Source: Acorus gramineus (lineage: Eukaryota; Streptophyta; Magnoliopsida; Acorales; Acoraceae). Taken from it: a stretch of 64,000 nt of DNA. Of the stretch, positions 1 through 11,259 are shown piece after piece (within the stretch, counting starts at the first letter, position 1; every line of letters begins with the position of its first letter). Position numbers and translations under genes: made by a program. Location of the stretch: assembly GCA_030737835.1 (NCBI GenBank), contig CM060848.1:14325254-14389253 (forward strand), written 5' to 3'. The notes beneath the pieces are model-generated. The model was not told the DNA's origin. It did not search any database and worked only from the letters and a program-made list of their open reading frames with translations.

Positions 1-1668
1 AATAGTGCAATGCTTGGCACTCATTTGGAGGAGGGGGAGCTCGTTGCTCTAGCTCGTATATTTGGATGCCAGACACAATCATTCCCCTGACGGTATCTCG
101 GTCTCCCCTTGCACCTCGGGAAATTCTGAAAATCAGAATGACTCCCCTTGATCAGTAGGTTTGAGAAAAAGTTGTTGAAGGGTTGGAAAGGAAAGAATCT
201 TAGCTCAGGTGGACGACTTATCCTCCTTCAAGCTGCTTTATCAAACCTGCCAATCTTCTTTCTCTCCGTTTTCAAGGTTCCGGTGGGGATCCAACAGAAG
301 ACTGATAGCATTTGAAGAAGGTTTTTCTGGTGTGGGGCAGAGATCGACCGAAAGAAGCCTGTTTTGGTGAAATGGGATCTCGTTCGCTGCAGGAAAAACA
401 AAGGAGGTGCTGGTGTCCTTAATTTGGCTGACCACAATAAGGCCCTACTTAGCAAATGGCGATGGAGGTGGCTCACATCTCATCCCTCAGCATGGTGTCC
501 GTTGGTGGAAGCAATCGCCGTAGAGGGGAACTAGTTAAGATATTTCCCATTCAGTCTCCTAGACTCTCACGTATATGGACAGATATTCTCGTACTAATAG
601 AGCCAATTCTGGAGGCCTTTGCATGGTCGGTGGGAAATGGATAGTTGCTGCGGTTCTAGCAAGATTGCTGGCATGGTACTAGTGCATTGAAGGATCGGTA
701 TGCAAGCATCTATGACCTATCGACAAACAAAGAGGGTCGGGTGAAGGAGTTCTGGACTCCGCATGCAGATGGGGGAGTGTGGGATCTGAGATTGATGCGT
801 TACCTACGAGACGAGGAAGTTTTACTTCTGGTAAGCCTTCTAAGGGAACTCCAAACTATCACCCTTCAAGAGAGGACTGCTGATTCAGTAGTCTGGCATT
901 CCAAACCCAATCAGAGAAGGGATTTTCTGTTAGGCGCTGTTATGACCAGTGGAGGGGAGAGCGACCCATTCAGCAATCAACAGGGATGAAGGCCCCACAA
1001 ATCTAGAGTGCTAAAATTAAGGTGTTTTCACTAAAAGTTTTGGCATTCTGCTAAAAGTGAAGGTGTTTTCTTGGCTCATGTATCAAAATTGTCTGCTCAC
1101 TAAATCATATAGAGCGAAATGGTCGAACCAAGCGGATATTTTATGTCCTATGTGCGGGGGTAGGGGGGGCGCTCAAGAAACAACTGAACATCTTTTGGTG
1201 ACATGTCTTGTGGTTGCCCAAGTGTGGAAATTGCTTCGAGAGGCTACAGGCATAGATGCTTCCTTTATGTGGAAGGCTGGGAAGGTTTTAATGCCATGAG
1301 AAGATAGAAGCCACAAGGCAAAAGCCACTCTCAAACCTTCGTCCCCGCTGTTGCATGGGCCCTCTGGTTAAACAAGAGCCAAGCTATTTTCCAAGGATAA
1401 AGGGTGTATATCAAAAACATTCGGGAGATGGTGGTCCATTTTATAAAACACTGGGGCAAGTCTCTCACGGGTTACCTTTTCAAGGGAGGAATTTTAATTG
1501 AGTAGTTCTAAGTGGTATTTGGGGCATGCTGGTAGAGTTCTCATCTACCGCAGCCCGGGCAGCTTTCTAGTTGTTGTAATGCTCTTATGTAACTCTCTTT
1601 CCGGGCATTTGCCCTGATCAATATAATCATAGCACATATGTCTACCATTTCCATCAAAAAAAAAAAAA
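1..1668 (+). mobile_element. L1-type LINE, 3' part (copy 1)
   Basis: This is the 3' part of a non-LTR retrotransposon ORF2, cut by the window edge. The reading passes through the region after the reverse-transcriptase core (pieces such as [34 protein letters not shown] and VLVKWD) and then the C-terminal zf-RVT domain at about 1057-1250 (CPMCGG...EHLLVTC). The frame is broken by several stops and shifts, so it cannot make a full protein. A 13-base A tract at 1656-1668 is the element's tail. Close to the zinc-finger piece, the word GGTGTTTTC occurs twice around a ~32-bp insertion, and all three copies in the window share this. Copies 2 and 3 look almost identical by eye. Confidence 0.9.
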
Positions 1669-1790
1669 CCTCAAGTAGAATGATTTGTTATCAATGAGAT
1701 TCCCAAGTGAGTTGCTAGGGAAGGAATTCGAAGAGATATATTTTTTTCTAAAACTTTCACTTTGTTATGTAAGGCTATAAGCATTAAAAT
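1669..1790. repeat. Unique-looking flank duplicated with each LINE copy
   Basis: About 120 bp that are not LINE sequence follow the A tract. Almost the same sequence recurs after LINE copy 2 (6556-6677) and copy 3 (14239-14360). Because the flank travels with the LINE, the three copies arose by duplication of a larger block. In copies 1 and 2 the minisatellite begins right after the words GCATTAAAATCA. In copy 3 the sequence instead runs on into unrelated DNA. Confidence 0.85.
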
Positions 1791-4700
1791 CATGGAGGAG
1801 TATCTCTCGGATTCATGTGGGGTATGTATCCGATTGATGGGGGGTATGTCTGAGATTCATGCAAGGGCAGGTGTTCTATTCATGGATCTGTATGTCTCAA
1901 ATTCATGGGTATGTCGCAAATTCATGGGGGGCACGTCTTGGGTTCATGGGTGAGTGCCGCATATTCATACTCTCTTAATCATGAGGGAAGAATGGTATCA
2001 GATTCGTGGGAGAGTATGTCTTGGTTTCATGGGGAGTGTCACGGTTTCATGATAGGGTGCGTCATAGATTCATAGTAGGATATGTCTCAGGTTCATGAGG
2101 GGGGTATGGTTTCAAATTCGGGGAGTACTATGTCTTATATTAGTGAGGGGTATGTCTAATTTTTTGATGGGTATGTCTCTGATGGATTCATGGGCGTGTC
2201 TCAAATTCATGGGCAGGTAGGTATGTCTTAGATTCAAAGAGTATGTATATGATTAATGAGAGTATGTCTCAAATTCATGATCGAATTAGTGGGAGGAGTA
2301 TGTCTCCCAGCCATGAGGGAGTATGATGTCGGATTCATGGCATTTCTCGGATTCATGGTATGATGTTAGATTCCATGGGGAGTATGGTCTCAGATTCATG
2401 GGGGTTAGGTCTCGGATTCGTGGTGGGGTACGTCTCGGATTAAACGGGGTGTCTTGGATTCATGAGGGTATGTCGCATATTCATAATCTCTTATTCACGG
2501 AATCAGAATGGTCTCAGATTCGTGGGAGTGTATGTCTTGCATTCATGGGGGAGTGTGAGGTATTCATGATAGGGTATGTCACAGATTCATGGAAGGATAT
2601 CCCTCGCATTCATGAGGGAGTATGATGTCGGATTCATGGCATTTCTCGAATTCATGGTATGATGTTAGATTCCATGGGGAGTATGGTCTCAGATTCATGG
2701 GGGTTAGGTCTCAGATTCGTGGTGGGGTACGTCTCGGATTAATCGGGGTGTCTTGGATTCATGAGGGTATGTCGCATATTCATAATCTCTTATTCATGGA
2801 ATCAGAATGGTCTCAGATTCGTGGGAGTGTATGTCTTGGATTCATGGGGGAGTGTGAGGTATTCATGATAGGGTATGTCGCAGATTCATGGAAGGATATC
2901 CCTCGCATTCATGAGGGGAGTATGGTCTCCAATTTAGGGAGTACTATGTCTTAGATTAATGAGGGTTATGTGTCAAATTTTATTATGGGTATGTCACGGA
3001 TTCATAGGTATGTCTCAGATTCATGGGTTCTATATCTCCGATGGATTCATGGGTATGTCACGAATTTATGGGCAAGTGGGTATGTCTTAGATTCATGGGG
3101 AGTATGTATTTGATTCATGAGAGAGTATGTCTCGGATTGATCGGATAAATGGGGGGAGTATATCTCCCATTCATGTGGGAGCATGATGTCGGATTCATGG
3201 CATTTCTTGGATTCATGGTATGGTCTTGGATTCCTAAGTAGTATGTCTCAGATTAAAGGGGGGAGTATGGCCTCAGATTTATGGGTGTTATGTCTCAGAT
3301 TCAAGGGTGGCTATGTATCGGATTCACGTTGCGGTAAATCTCATATTAATGGGGTAGAATGCCTAGGATTCATGGGGGATTATGGTCAGGTATTGATGGT
3401 ATGTATCAGAATCAAGAAGTATATCTTAGATTCATGGAAGGGGGGGGTGTTCTCGGGTTTATACCCATGGATCCGAGACACATCCTACTTGAATCCATGA
3501 CCATACTCCCCACATGAATCCGGGATATACCCACATGAATCCAAGACATACCCCCGCATAAATCCGGATTCATGCGGGGGTATGTCTCATATTCAACGGG
3601 GTATGTCTAGGATTCATGGGGGAGTATGTCTCGAATTCATGGGTATGTCTCGGATTCATAAGCGGGTATTTCTCATATCAATGGGGGGTGTTTTTCTAGG
3701 ATTCATAGGGGAGTATGACTCAATTTCATGATCGTATTCACAGTGGGAGTATGTCTCCCATTCATTAAGGAGTATGATCTCAAATTCATGGCATTTCTCG
3801 GATTCATGGTATAGTCTTGGATACACGGGGGAGTATGTCTCCGATTCAATAGGGTTATATCTCCGATTCATAGATAACTTTGTCTCGGATTCATGGAGGA
3901 GTATGTTTCAGATTAATGGGGAGTATGCCTAGGATTCATGGGGGAGTATGGTTAGAGCTTCATGGTATATATTAGAATCACAGAGGAGTATCTCTCGGAT
4001 TCATGGGGGGTATGTCTTAGATTCATGTGGGGGTCCGTATGTCTCGAATTCATGGGTATGTCACAGATTTATGGAGGGTATGTATCAGATTCATGTGGGG
4101 TATGTATCTGATTGATGGAGGGTATGTCTTAGATTCATGCGGGGGTATGTGTCCTATTCATGGATCCGTATGTCTTGAATTCATTGGTATGTCGCAGATT
4201 CATGGGGGAGTATGTCTTAAATTCATGGGGGAGTGTCACGGTTTCATGAGAGGGCACATCGCAGATTCATGGTAGGATGTCACGGATTCATGAGGAGAGT
4301 ATGGTCTCAAATTCAGGGAGTACTATGTCTTATATTAATGAAGGGTATGTCTCTAATTTTTTTATGGATATGCCACGGATTCATGGGTATGTCTCAGATT
4401 CACGGGGGGTATGTCTCCGATCGATTCATGGATATGTCTCGAATTCATGGGTAGGTAGGTATGTCTTAGATTCAAGGAGTATGTATATGATCATGAGAGT
4501 ACGTCTCAGATTCATGATCGGATTAGTGGGAGGAGTATGTCTCCCATTAATGAGGGAGTATGATATTGGATTCATGGCATTTCTCGGATTCATGGTATGA
4601 TGTTAGATTCAATGGGGAGTTTCAGATTCATGGGGGTTTGGTCTCAGATTCATGGTGGGGAATGTCTCGGATTAATGGGGGTGTCTTGGATTCATGGGGG

Positions 4701-4894
4701 TGTGTCACGTATTCATAATCTCTTATTCATGGAGGCAGAATGGTCTCAGATTCGTGAGAGAGTATGTCTTGGATTCATGGGGGAGTATCAGGTATTCATG
4801 ATAAGATATGCCTCGGATTCATGAGGGGAGTATGGTCTCAAATTCAGGGAGTACTATGTCTTATATTAATGAGGGGCATGTGTCAAATTTTCAA
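1791..4894 (+). repeat. Minisatellite array 1 (GGATTCATGGG...AGTATGTCTC)
   Basis: About 3.1 kb of diverged tandem units of roughly 20-25 bp, consensus near GGATTCATGGGGGAGTATG followed by TCTC. Units differ by small indels in the G run and by substitutions. Larger blocks are superimposed: 2307-2605 and 2606-2904 are near-identical ~299-bp higher-order units, and a related block recurs at about 4545-4818. A short stretch around 3485-3565 is in the opposite orientation. The array ends at 4894, where AAATTTT joins LINE copy 2. Most forward frames are open for long stretches because the unit lacks stops; I do not regard these as genes. Confidence 0.93.
3544..3587. repeat. 44-bp near-perfect palindrome at a strand switch in the array
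   Basis: Two 22-nt arms meet at AATCC|GGATT with no spacer and differ at one position. To the left, about 80-100 bp of units run in reverse orientation (GAATCC, CATACTCCCC); to the right they run forward. It is therefore a head-to-head junction of inverted repeat units. The same structure is present at 7424-7467. Confidence 0.9.
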
Positions 4895-6555
4895 AATAGT
4901 GCAATGCTTGGCACTCATTTGGAGGAGGGGGAGCTCGTTGCTCTAGCTCGTATATTTGGATGCCAGACACAATCATTCCCCTGACGGTATCTCGGTCTCC
5001 CCTTGCACCTGGGGAAATTCTGAAAATCAGAATAAATCCCCTTGATCAGTAGGTTTGAGAAAAAGTTGTTGAAGGGTTGGAAAGGAAAGAATCTTAGCTC
5101 AGGTGGACGACTTATCCTCCTTCAAGCTGCTTTATCAAACCTGCCAATCTTCTTTCTCTCCGTTTTCAAAATTCCGGTGGGGATCCAAGAGAAGACTGAT
5201 AGCATTTGAAGAAGGTTTTTCTGGTGTGGGGCAGAGATCGACCGAAAGAAGCCTGTTTTGGTGAAATGGGATCTCGTTCGCTGCAGGAAAAACAAAGGAG
5301 GTGCTGGTGTCCTTAATTTGGCTGACCACAATAAGGCCCTACTTAGCAAATGGCGATGGAGGTGGCTCACATCTCATCCCTCAGCATGGTGTCCGTTGGT
5401 GGAAGCAATCGCCGTAGAGGGGAACTAGTTAACAGGTTTCCCATTCAGTCTCCTAGACTTTCACGTATATGGACAGATATTCTCGTACTAATAGAGCCAA
5501 TTCTGGAGGCCTTTGCATGGTCGGTGGGAAATGGATAGTTGCTGCGGTTCTAGCAAGATTGCTGGCATGGTACTAGTGCATTGAAGGATCGGTATGCAAG
5601 CATCTATGACCTATCGACAAACAAAGAGGGTCGGGTGAAGGAGTTCTGGACTCCGCATGCAGATGGGGGAGTGTGGGATCTGAGATTGATGCGTTACCTA
5701 CGAGACGAGGAAGTTTTACTTCTGGTAAGCCTTCTAAGGGAACTCCAAACTATCACCCTTCAAGAGAGGACTGCTGATTCAGTAGTCTGGCATTCCAAAC
5801 CCAATCAGGGATTTTCTGTTAGGCGATGTTATGACCAGTGGAGAGGAGAGCGACCCATTCAGCAATCAACGGGATGAAGGCCCCACAAATCTAGAGGGCT
5901 AAAATTAAGGTGTTTTCGCTAAAAGTTTTGGCATTCCGCTAAAAGTGAAGGTGTTTTCTTGGCTCATGTATCAAAATTGTCTTCTCACTAAATCATATAG
6001 AGCGAAATGGTCGAACCAAGCAAATATTTTATGTCCTATGTGCGGGGGCAGGGGGGGCGCTCAAGAAACAACTGAACATCTTTTGGTGACATGTCTTGTG
6101 GTTGCCCAAGTGTGGAAATTGCTTCGAGAGGCTACAGGCATAGATGCTTCCTTTATGTGGAAGGCTGGGAAGGTTTTAATGCCATGAGGAGATAGAAGCC
6201 ACAAGGCAAAAGCCACTCAAACCTTCGTCCCCGCTGTTGCATGGGCCCTCTGGTTAAACAAGAGCCAAGCTATTTTCTAAAGGATAAAGGGTGTATATCA
6301 AAAACATTCGGGAGATGGTGGTCCATTTTATAAAACACTGGGGCAAGTCTCTCACGGGTTACCTTTTCAAGGGAGGAATTTTAATTGAGTAGTTCTAAGT
6401 GGTATTTGGGGCATGCTGGTAGAGTCCTCGTCTACCGCTGCCCGGGCAGCCTTATGGCTGTTGTAATGCTCTTATGTAACTCTCTTTCCGGGCATTTGCC
6501 CTGATCAATATAATCATAGCATATATGTCTACCATTTCCATCAAAAAAAAAAAAA
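4895..6555 (+). mobile_element. L1-type LINE, 3' part (copy 2)
   Basis: Near-identical to copy 1, with an offset of 4894 bases at its start, including the zf-RVT region at about 5945-6190 and the A tract at 6543-6555. It starts abruptly inside the minisatellite at the shared word AAATTTT, where copy 3 has the rest of the LINE upstream. The 5' border is therefore a recombination or deletion junction and not a normal LINE start. It carries the same disabling changes as copy 1 plus a few private differences, for example a shorter stretch near 5810. Confidence 0.9.
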
Positions 6556-6677
6556 CTCAAGTACAATGATTTGTTATCAATGAGATTCCCAAGTGAGTTG
6601 CTAGGGAAGGAATTCGAAGAGATATATTTTTTTCTAAAACTTTCACTTTGTTATGTAAGGCTATAAGCATTAAAATC

Positions 6678-9600
6678 ATGGAGGAGTATCTCTCGGATTC
6701 ATGTGGGGTATGTATCCGATTGATGGGGGGTATGTCTGAGATTCATGCGAGGGTATGTGTCCTATTCATGGATCTGTATGTCTCGAATTCATGGGTATGT
6801 CGCAAATTCATGGGGGGCACGTCTTGGATTCATGGGTGAGTGCCGCATATTCATACTCTCTTAATCATGAGGGAAGAATGGTATCAGATTCGTGGGAGAG
6901 TATGTATTGGTTTCATGGGGCAGTGTCACGGTTTCATGATAGGGTGCGTCATAGATTCATAGTAGGATATGTCTCAGGTTCATGAGGGGAGTATGGTTTC
7001 AAATTCGGGGAGTACTATGTCTTACATTAATGAGGGGTATGTCTAATTTTTTGATGGGTATGTCTCAGATTCATAGGGGATATGTCTCTGACGGATTCAT
7101 GGGCACGTAGGTATGTCTTAGATTCAAGGAGTATGTTTATGATTAATGAGAGTATATCTCAAATTCATGATCGAATTAGTGGTGGCTATGTATCAGATTC
7201 ATGGTGCGGTAAATCTCATATTATTGGGGTAGAATGCCTAGGATTCATGGGGGATTATGGTCAGGGATTGATGGTATGTATCAGAATCAGGGAGTATATC
7301 TTAGATTCATGGAAAGGGGGCGGGGGCGGTTCTCGGGTTTATACCCATGGATCCGAGACACATCCTACTTGAATCCATGACCATACTCCCCACATGAATC
7401 CGGGATATACCCACATGAATCCAAGACATACCCCCGCATAAATCCGGATTCATGCGGGGGTATGTCTCAGATTCATGGGGGTATGTCCAGGATTCATGGG
7501 GGAGTATGTCTCGAATTCATGGGTATGTCTCGGATTCATAAGCGGGTATTTCTCATATCAATGGGGGGTGTTTTTCTAGGATTCATAGGGGAGTATGACT
7601 CAATTTCATGATCGTATTCACAGTGGGAGTATGTCTCCCATTCATTAAGGAGTATGATCTCAAATTCATGGCATTTCTCGGATTCATGGTATAGTCTTGG
7701 ATACACGGGGGAGTATGTCTACGATTCAATAGGGTTATATCTCCGATTCATAGATAACTTTGTCTCGGATTCATGGAGTATGTTTCAGATTAATGGGGAG
7801 TATGCCTAGGATTCATGGGGGAGTATGGTTAGAGCTTCATGGTATATATTAGAATCACATATGAGTATCTCTCGGATTCATGGGGGGTATGTCTTAGATT
7901 CATGTGGGGGTCCGTATGTCTTGAATTCACGGGTATGTCACAGATTTATGGAGCGTATGTATCGGATTCATGTGGGGTATGTATCTGATTGATGGAGGGT
8001 ATGTCTTAGATTCATGCGGGGGTATGTGTCCTATTCATGGATCCGTATGTCTTGAATTCATTGGTATGTTGCAGATTCATGGGGGAGTGGGAGTATGTCT
8101 TAAATTCATGGGGGAGTGTCACGGTTTCATGATAGGGTACATCGCAGATTCATGGTAGGATATGTCTCGGATATGTCTCCCATTCATGAGGGAGTATGAT
8201 ATTGGATTCATGGCATTTCTCGGATTCATGGTATGATGTTAGATTCAATGGGGAGTTTCAGATTCATGGGGGTTTGGTCTCAGATTCATGGTGGGGAATG
8301 CCTCGGATTAATGGGGGTGTCTTGGATTCATGGGGGTGTGTCGCGTATTCATAATCTCTTATTCATGGAGGCAGAATGGTCTCAGATTCGTGAGAGAGTA
8401 TGTCTTGGATTCATGGGGGAGTATCAGGTATTCATGATAAGATATGCCTCGGATTCATGAGGGGAGTATGGTCTCAAATTCAGGGAGTACTATGTCTTAT
8501 ATTAATGAGGGGCATGTGTCAAATTTTTTGATTGGTATGTCACGGATTCATAGGTATGTCTCAGATTCATGGGGGGTATCTATCCGATGGATTCATGGGT
8601 ATGTCTCAGATTCATGGGTATGTCAAATTCATGGCCAGGTTGTCTTAAATTCATGGGGGAGTATGTATATGATTCATGAGAGAGTATGTCTCGGATTCAC
8701 GATCGGATTAATGGGGGGAGTATATCTCCCATTCATGTGGGAGAATGATGTCGGATTCAAGGCATTTCTTGGATTTATGGTATGGTCTTCGATTCCTAAG
8801 TAGTATGTCTAGGAATCACGGGGGAGTATGTCTCGAATGCGTGGGTGTGTTTGGGATTCATAAGTGGGTATTTCTCATATCAATGGGGAGAGTTTTTCTA
8901 GAACTCATGGGGGAGTATATCTCGAATTCATGATCATATTAATGGGGGGAGTATGTCTCCCATTCATGAAGGAGTATGATCTCAAATTCATGGCATTTCT
9001 CGAGTAATGATATGGTATTGGATTCAAAGGGGAGTATGTCTCCAATTCAAGGGGGATATAGTCTCGGATTCATTGGGGTTATATCTCTAATTCATAAGGG
9101 GCTATGTCTCGAATTTATGGAAGAGTATTGTCTCAGATTAATGGGGAGTATGTCTTGTATTCATAGGAGAGTATGGTCAGAGCTTCATGGTATATATCAG
9201 AATCATGGAGGAGTATCTCTCGGATTCATCTGGGATATGATTCCGATTCATGGGGGGGTATGTCTTAGATTCATGTGAGGGTATGTGCCAGATTCATGGG
9301 TCCATATGTCTCGAATTCATGAGTATGTCGCAAATTCATGAAGGAGTGTCGCGTATTCATACTCTCTTATTCATGGGGGAGAATGGTCTCAGATTCGTGG
9401 AAGAGTATGTCATGGATTCATGGGGGAGTGTCAGAGATTCATGATAGGGTATGTCACGGATTCATGTTAGGATATGTCTTGGATTGATGAAAGGAGTATG
9501 GCCTCAAATTTAGGGAGTACTATGTCTTATATTAATGTGGGGTATGTCTCAAGTTTGTGGGGGGGAATATGTCTAGGATTCATGGGGGGAGGGGGGGTTT

Positions 9601-11245
9601 ATGTATCAGATTCATGGTCTCAGATTTATGGCGGAGTACGTCTCCGATTCGAGGGGTTTATGTCCCGAATTCGTTAGGGAAGCGAGCCTCACATTCATGG
9701 GGGAGTATGTCTCATATTCATGGAAATGTCACAGATTCATGGGTATGTCTTAGATTCACGAGGGTATGTCTCCGATGGATTCATGTGTATGTCTCAGATT
9801 CATGGACCAGTATGCTTCAGATTCATGGGAGGAGTATTTCTAGGATTCATTTGTCGGTATGTCTCGGATTCATGGTGGGAGTATGTCTCTCATTCATGAG
9901 GGAGTATGATCTCAGATTCATGGCATTTCTCAGATTCATGGTATGACGTTAGATTCAATGAGTATGTCTCGGATTCAAGGGGGGAATATGATCTCAGATT
10001 CATGGGGGTTATGTCTCGGATTCATGGTGGGATACGTCTTGGATTAATGGGAGAGTATGTCTAAGATTCTTGTGAGAGTATGGAAAGGGATTCATCGTAT
10101 GTATCCAAAGCATGTAGGAGAATGTCTCATATTCATGGGGGGTATGTCTCCGATGGATTTATGGGTATGTCTCGGATTCATGGATAGGTGTGTCTCAGAT
10201 TAATGGGGGGAGCATGTCTAGGATTTATAGAGGAGTATGTCTCAAATTCATGGTCGGATTGATGGGGGAAGCATGTCTTTCATTCACGAGGGAATATGAT
10301 CTCGGATTCATAGCATTTCTTGAATTCATGATATGGTCGTGGATTCATCGGGGGAGTATTGTCTCTGATTCAATGGGGGAGTGTGGTCTATGATTCATGG
10401 GGTTTTGACTAGGATTAATGGGTGGCTATGTCTCATATTGATGGTGGGAAACATCTCAAATGTATGTTTAGAATTCATGGGGGAGTATAGTCAGGGATTC
10501 ATGGTATATATTAGAATTATGGTATGTCTTACATTCATGGGTCTGTCACGGATTCATAGGCAAGTATGTCTTAGATTCATAGAGGGGAGTATTTCTAGGA
10601 TTCATGGGAAGTATGTCTAGGATTCAAGGTCGTGTTTATACGGGGAGTATGTCTCATATTCATGACGGAGTATGTTATTGGATTCTTGGCATTTCTCAGA
10701 TTCATGGTATGTTTTTGGATTCATGGGGGAGTGTGTCTCCAATTCAAGGTGGAGTGTGGTCTACGATTCATGGGGGTTTTGTCTTGGATTCATGGGTGGC
10801 TATATCTCGGATTAATGTGGGAGTATGTTTAGGATTCACGGCATGTATCAAAATCATGGAGGAGTATGTCTCGAATTCATGGTGGGGGTTTTATGTCTCC
10901 GATTCATGGGGGATGTGTTTTGGATTCATTGGTCGGTATGTCTCAAATTCCTCGAGGGGTTTCTCGGATTCATGAGTGGTATGTCTAGGATTCATGTGGG
11001 AGCATAGTCTCAAATTCATGGGAGAGTATCTTTCATAGGAGAGTATGTCTCGAATTCATGATTGGGTACGTCGCAGATTCATGGTAGGATATGTCTTATA
11101 TTTATGATGGGAGTATGGATTGATATTGAAAGAGTCCTATGTCTTTGATTCATACAGGGTATGTCTAAAATTTGTGGGGGGAGTATGTCTCAGGCTAACG
11201 GGGGTTTGTGATTGAGATTCATGGGGGTGTATGCATCTATGTGAT
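6678..11245 (+). repeat. Minisatellite array 2
   Basis: About 4.6 kb of the same ~20-25-bp unit. Its left part (6678 to about 8530) repeats blocks of array 1 almost letter for letter, for example 7330-7860 against 3450-3980 and 8189-8520 against 4545-4880. It also lacks or reorders some blocks, as expected from unequal exchange. The part from about 8550 to 11245 has no equally close partner in the window and its units are more diverged. It ends near 11245, where LINE copy 3 begins. Confidence 0.92.
7424..7467. repeat. Second copy of the 44-bp near-palindrome
   Basis: Same 22+22-nt arrangement as at 3544-3587, with the same reversed units to its left (about 7365-7445). It was carried along when the block was duplicated. 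Confidence 0.9.
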
Positions 11246-11259
11246 GGATTCCATGAGGT

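Noticed and set aside
9557-9946. Open frames of up to ~129 residues in the minisatellite, with repeated MSRIHGG / DSWGS / GFMGGVCL text
   Set aside because: The unit has almost no stops in any forward frame and carries ATG twice, so open frames arise by chance in all frames. There is no steady frame, and the units vary by indels.
1791-11245. Resemblance of the regular arrays to a CRISPR array
   Set aside because: Units are directly tandem and diverged, with no unique spacers and no cas genes, in a plant nuclear context.
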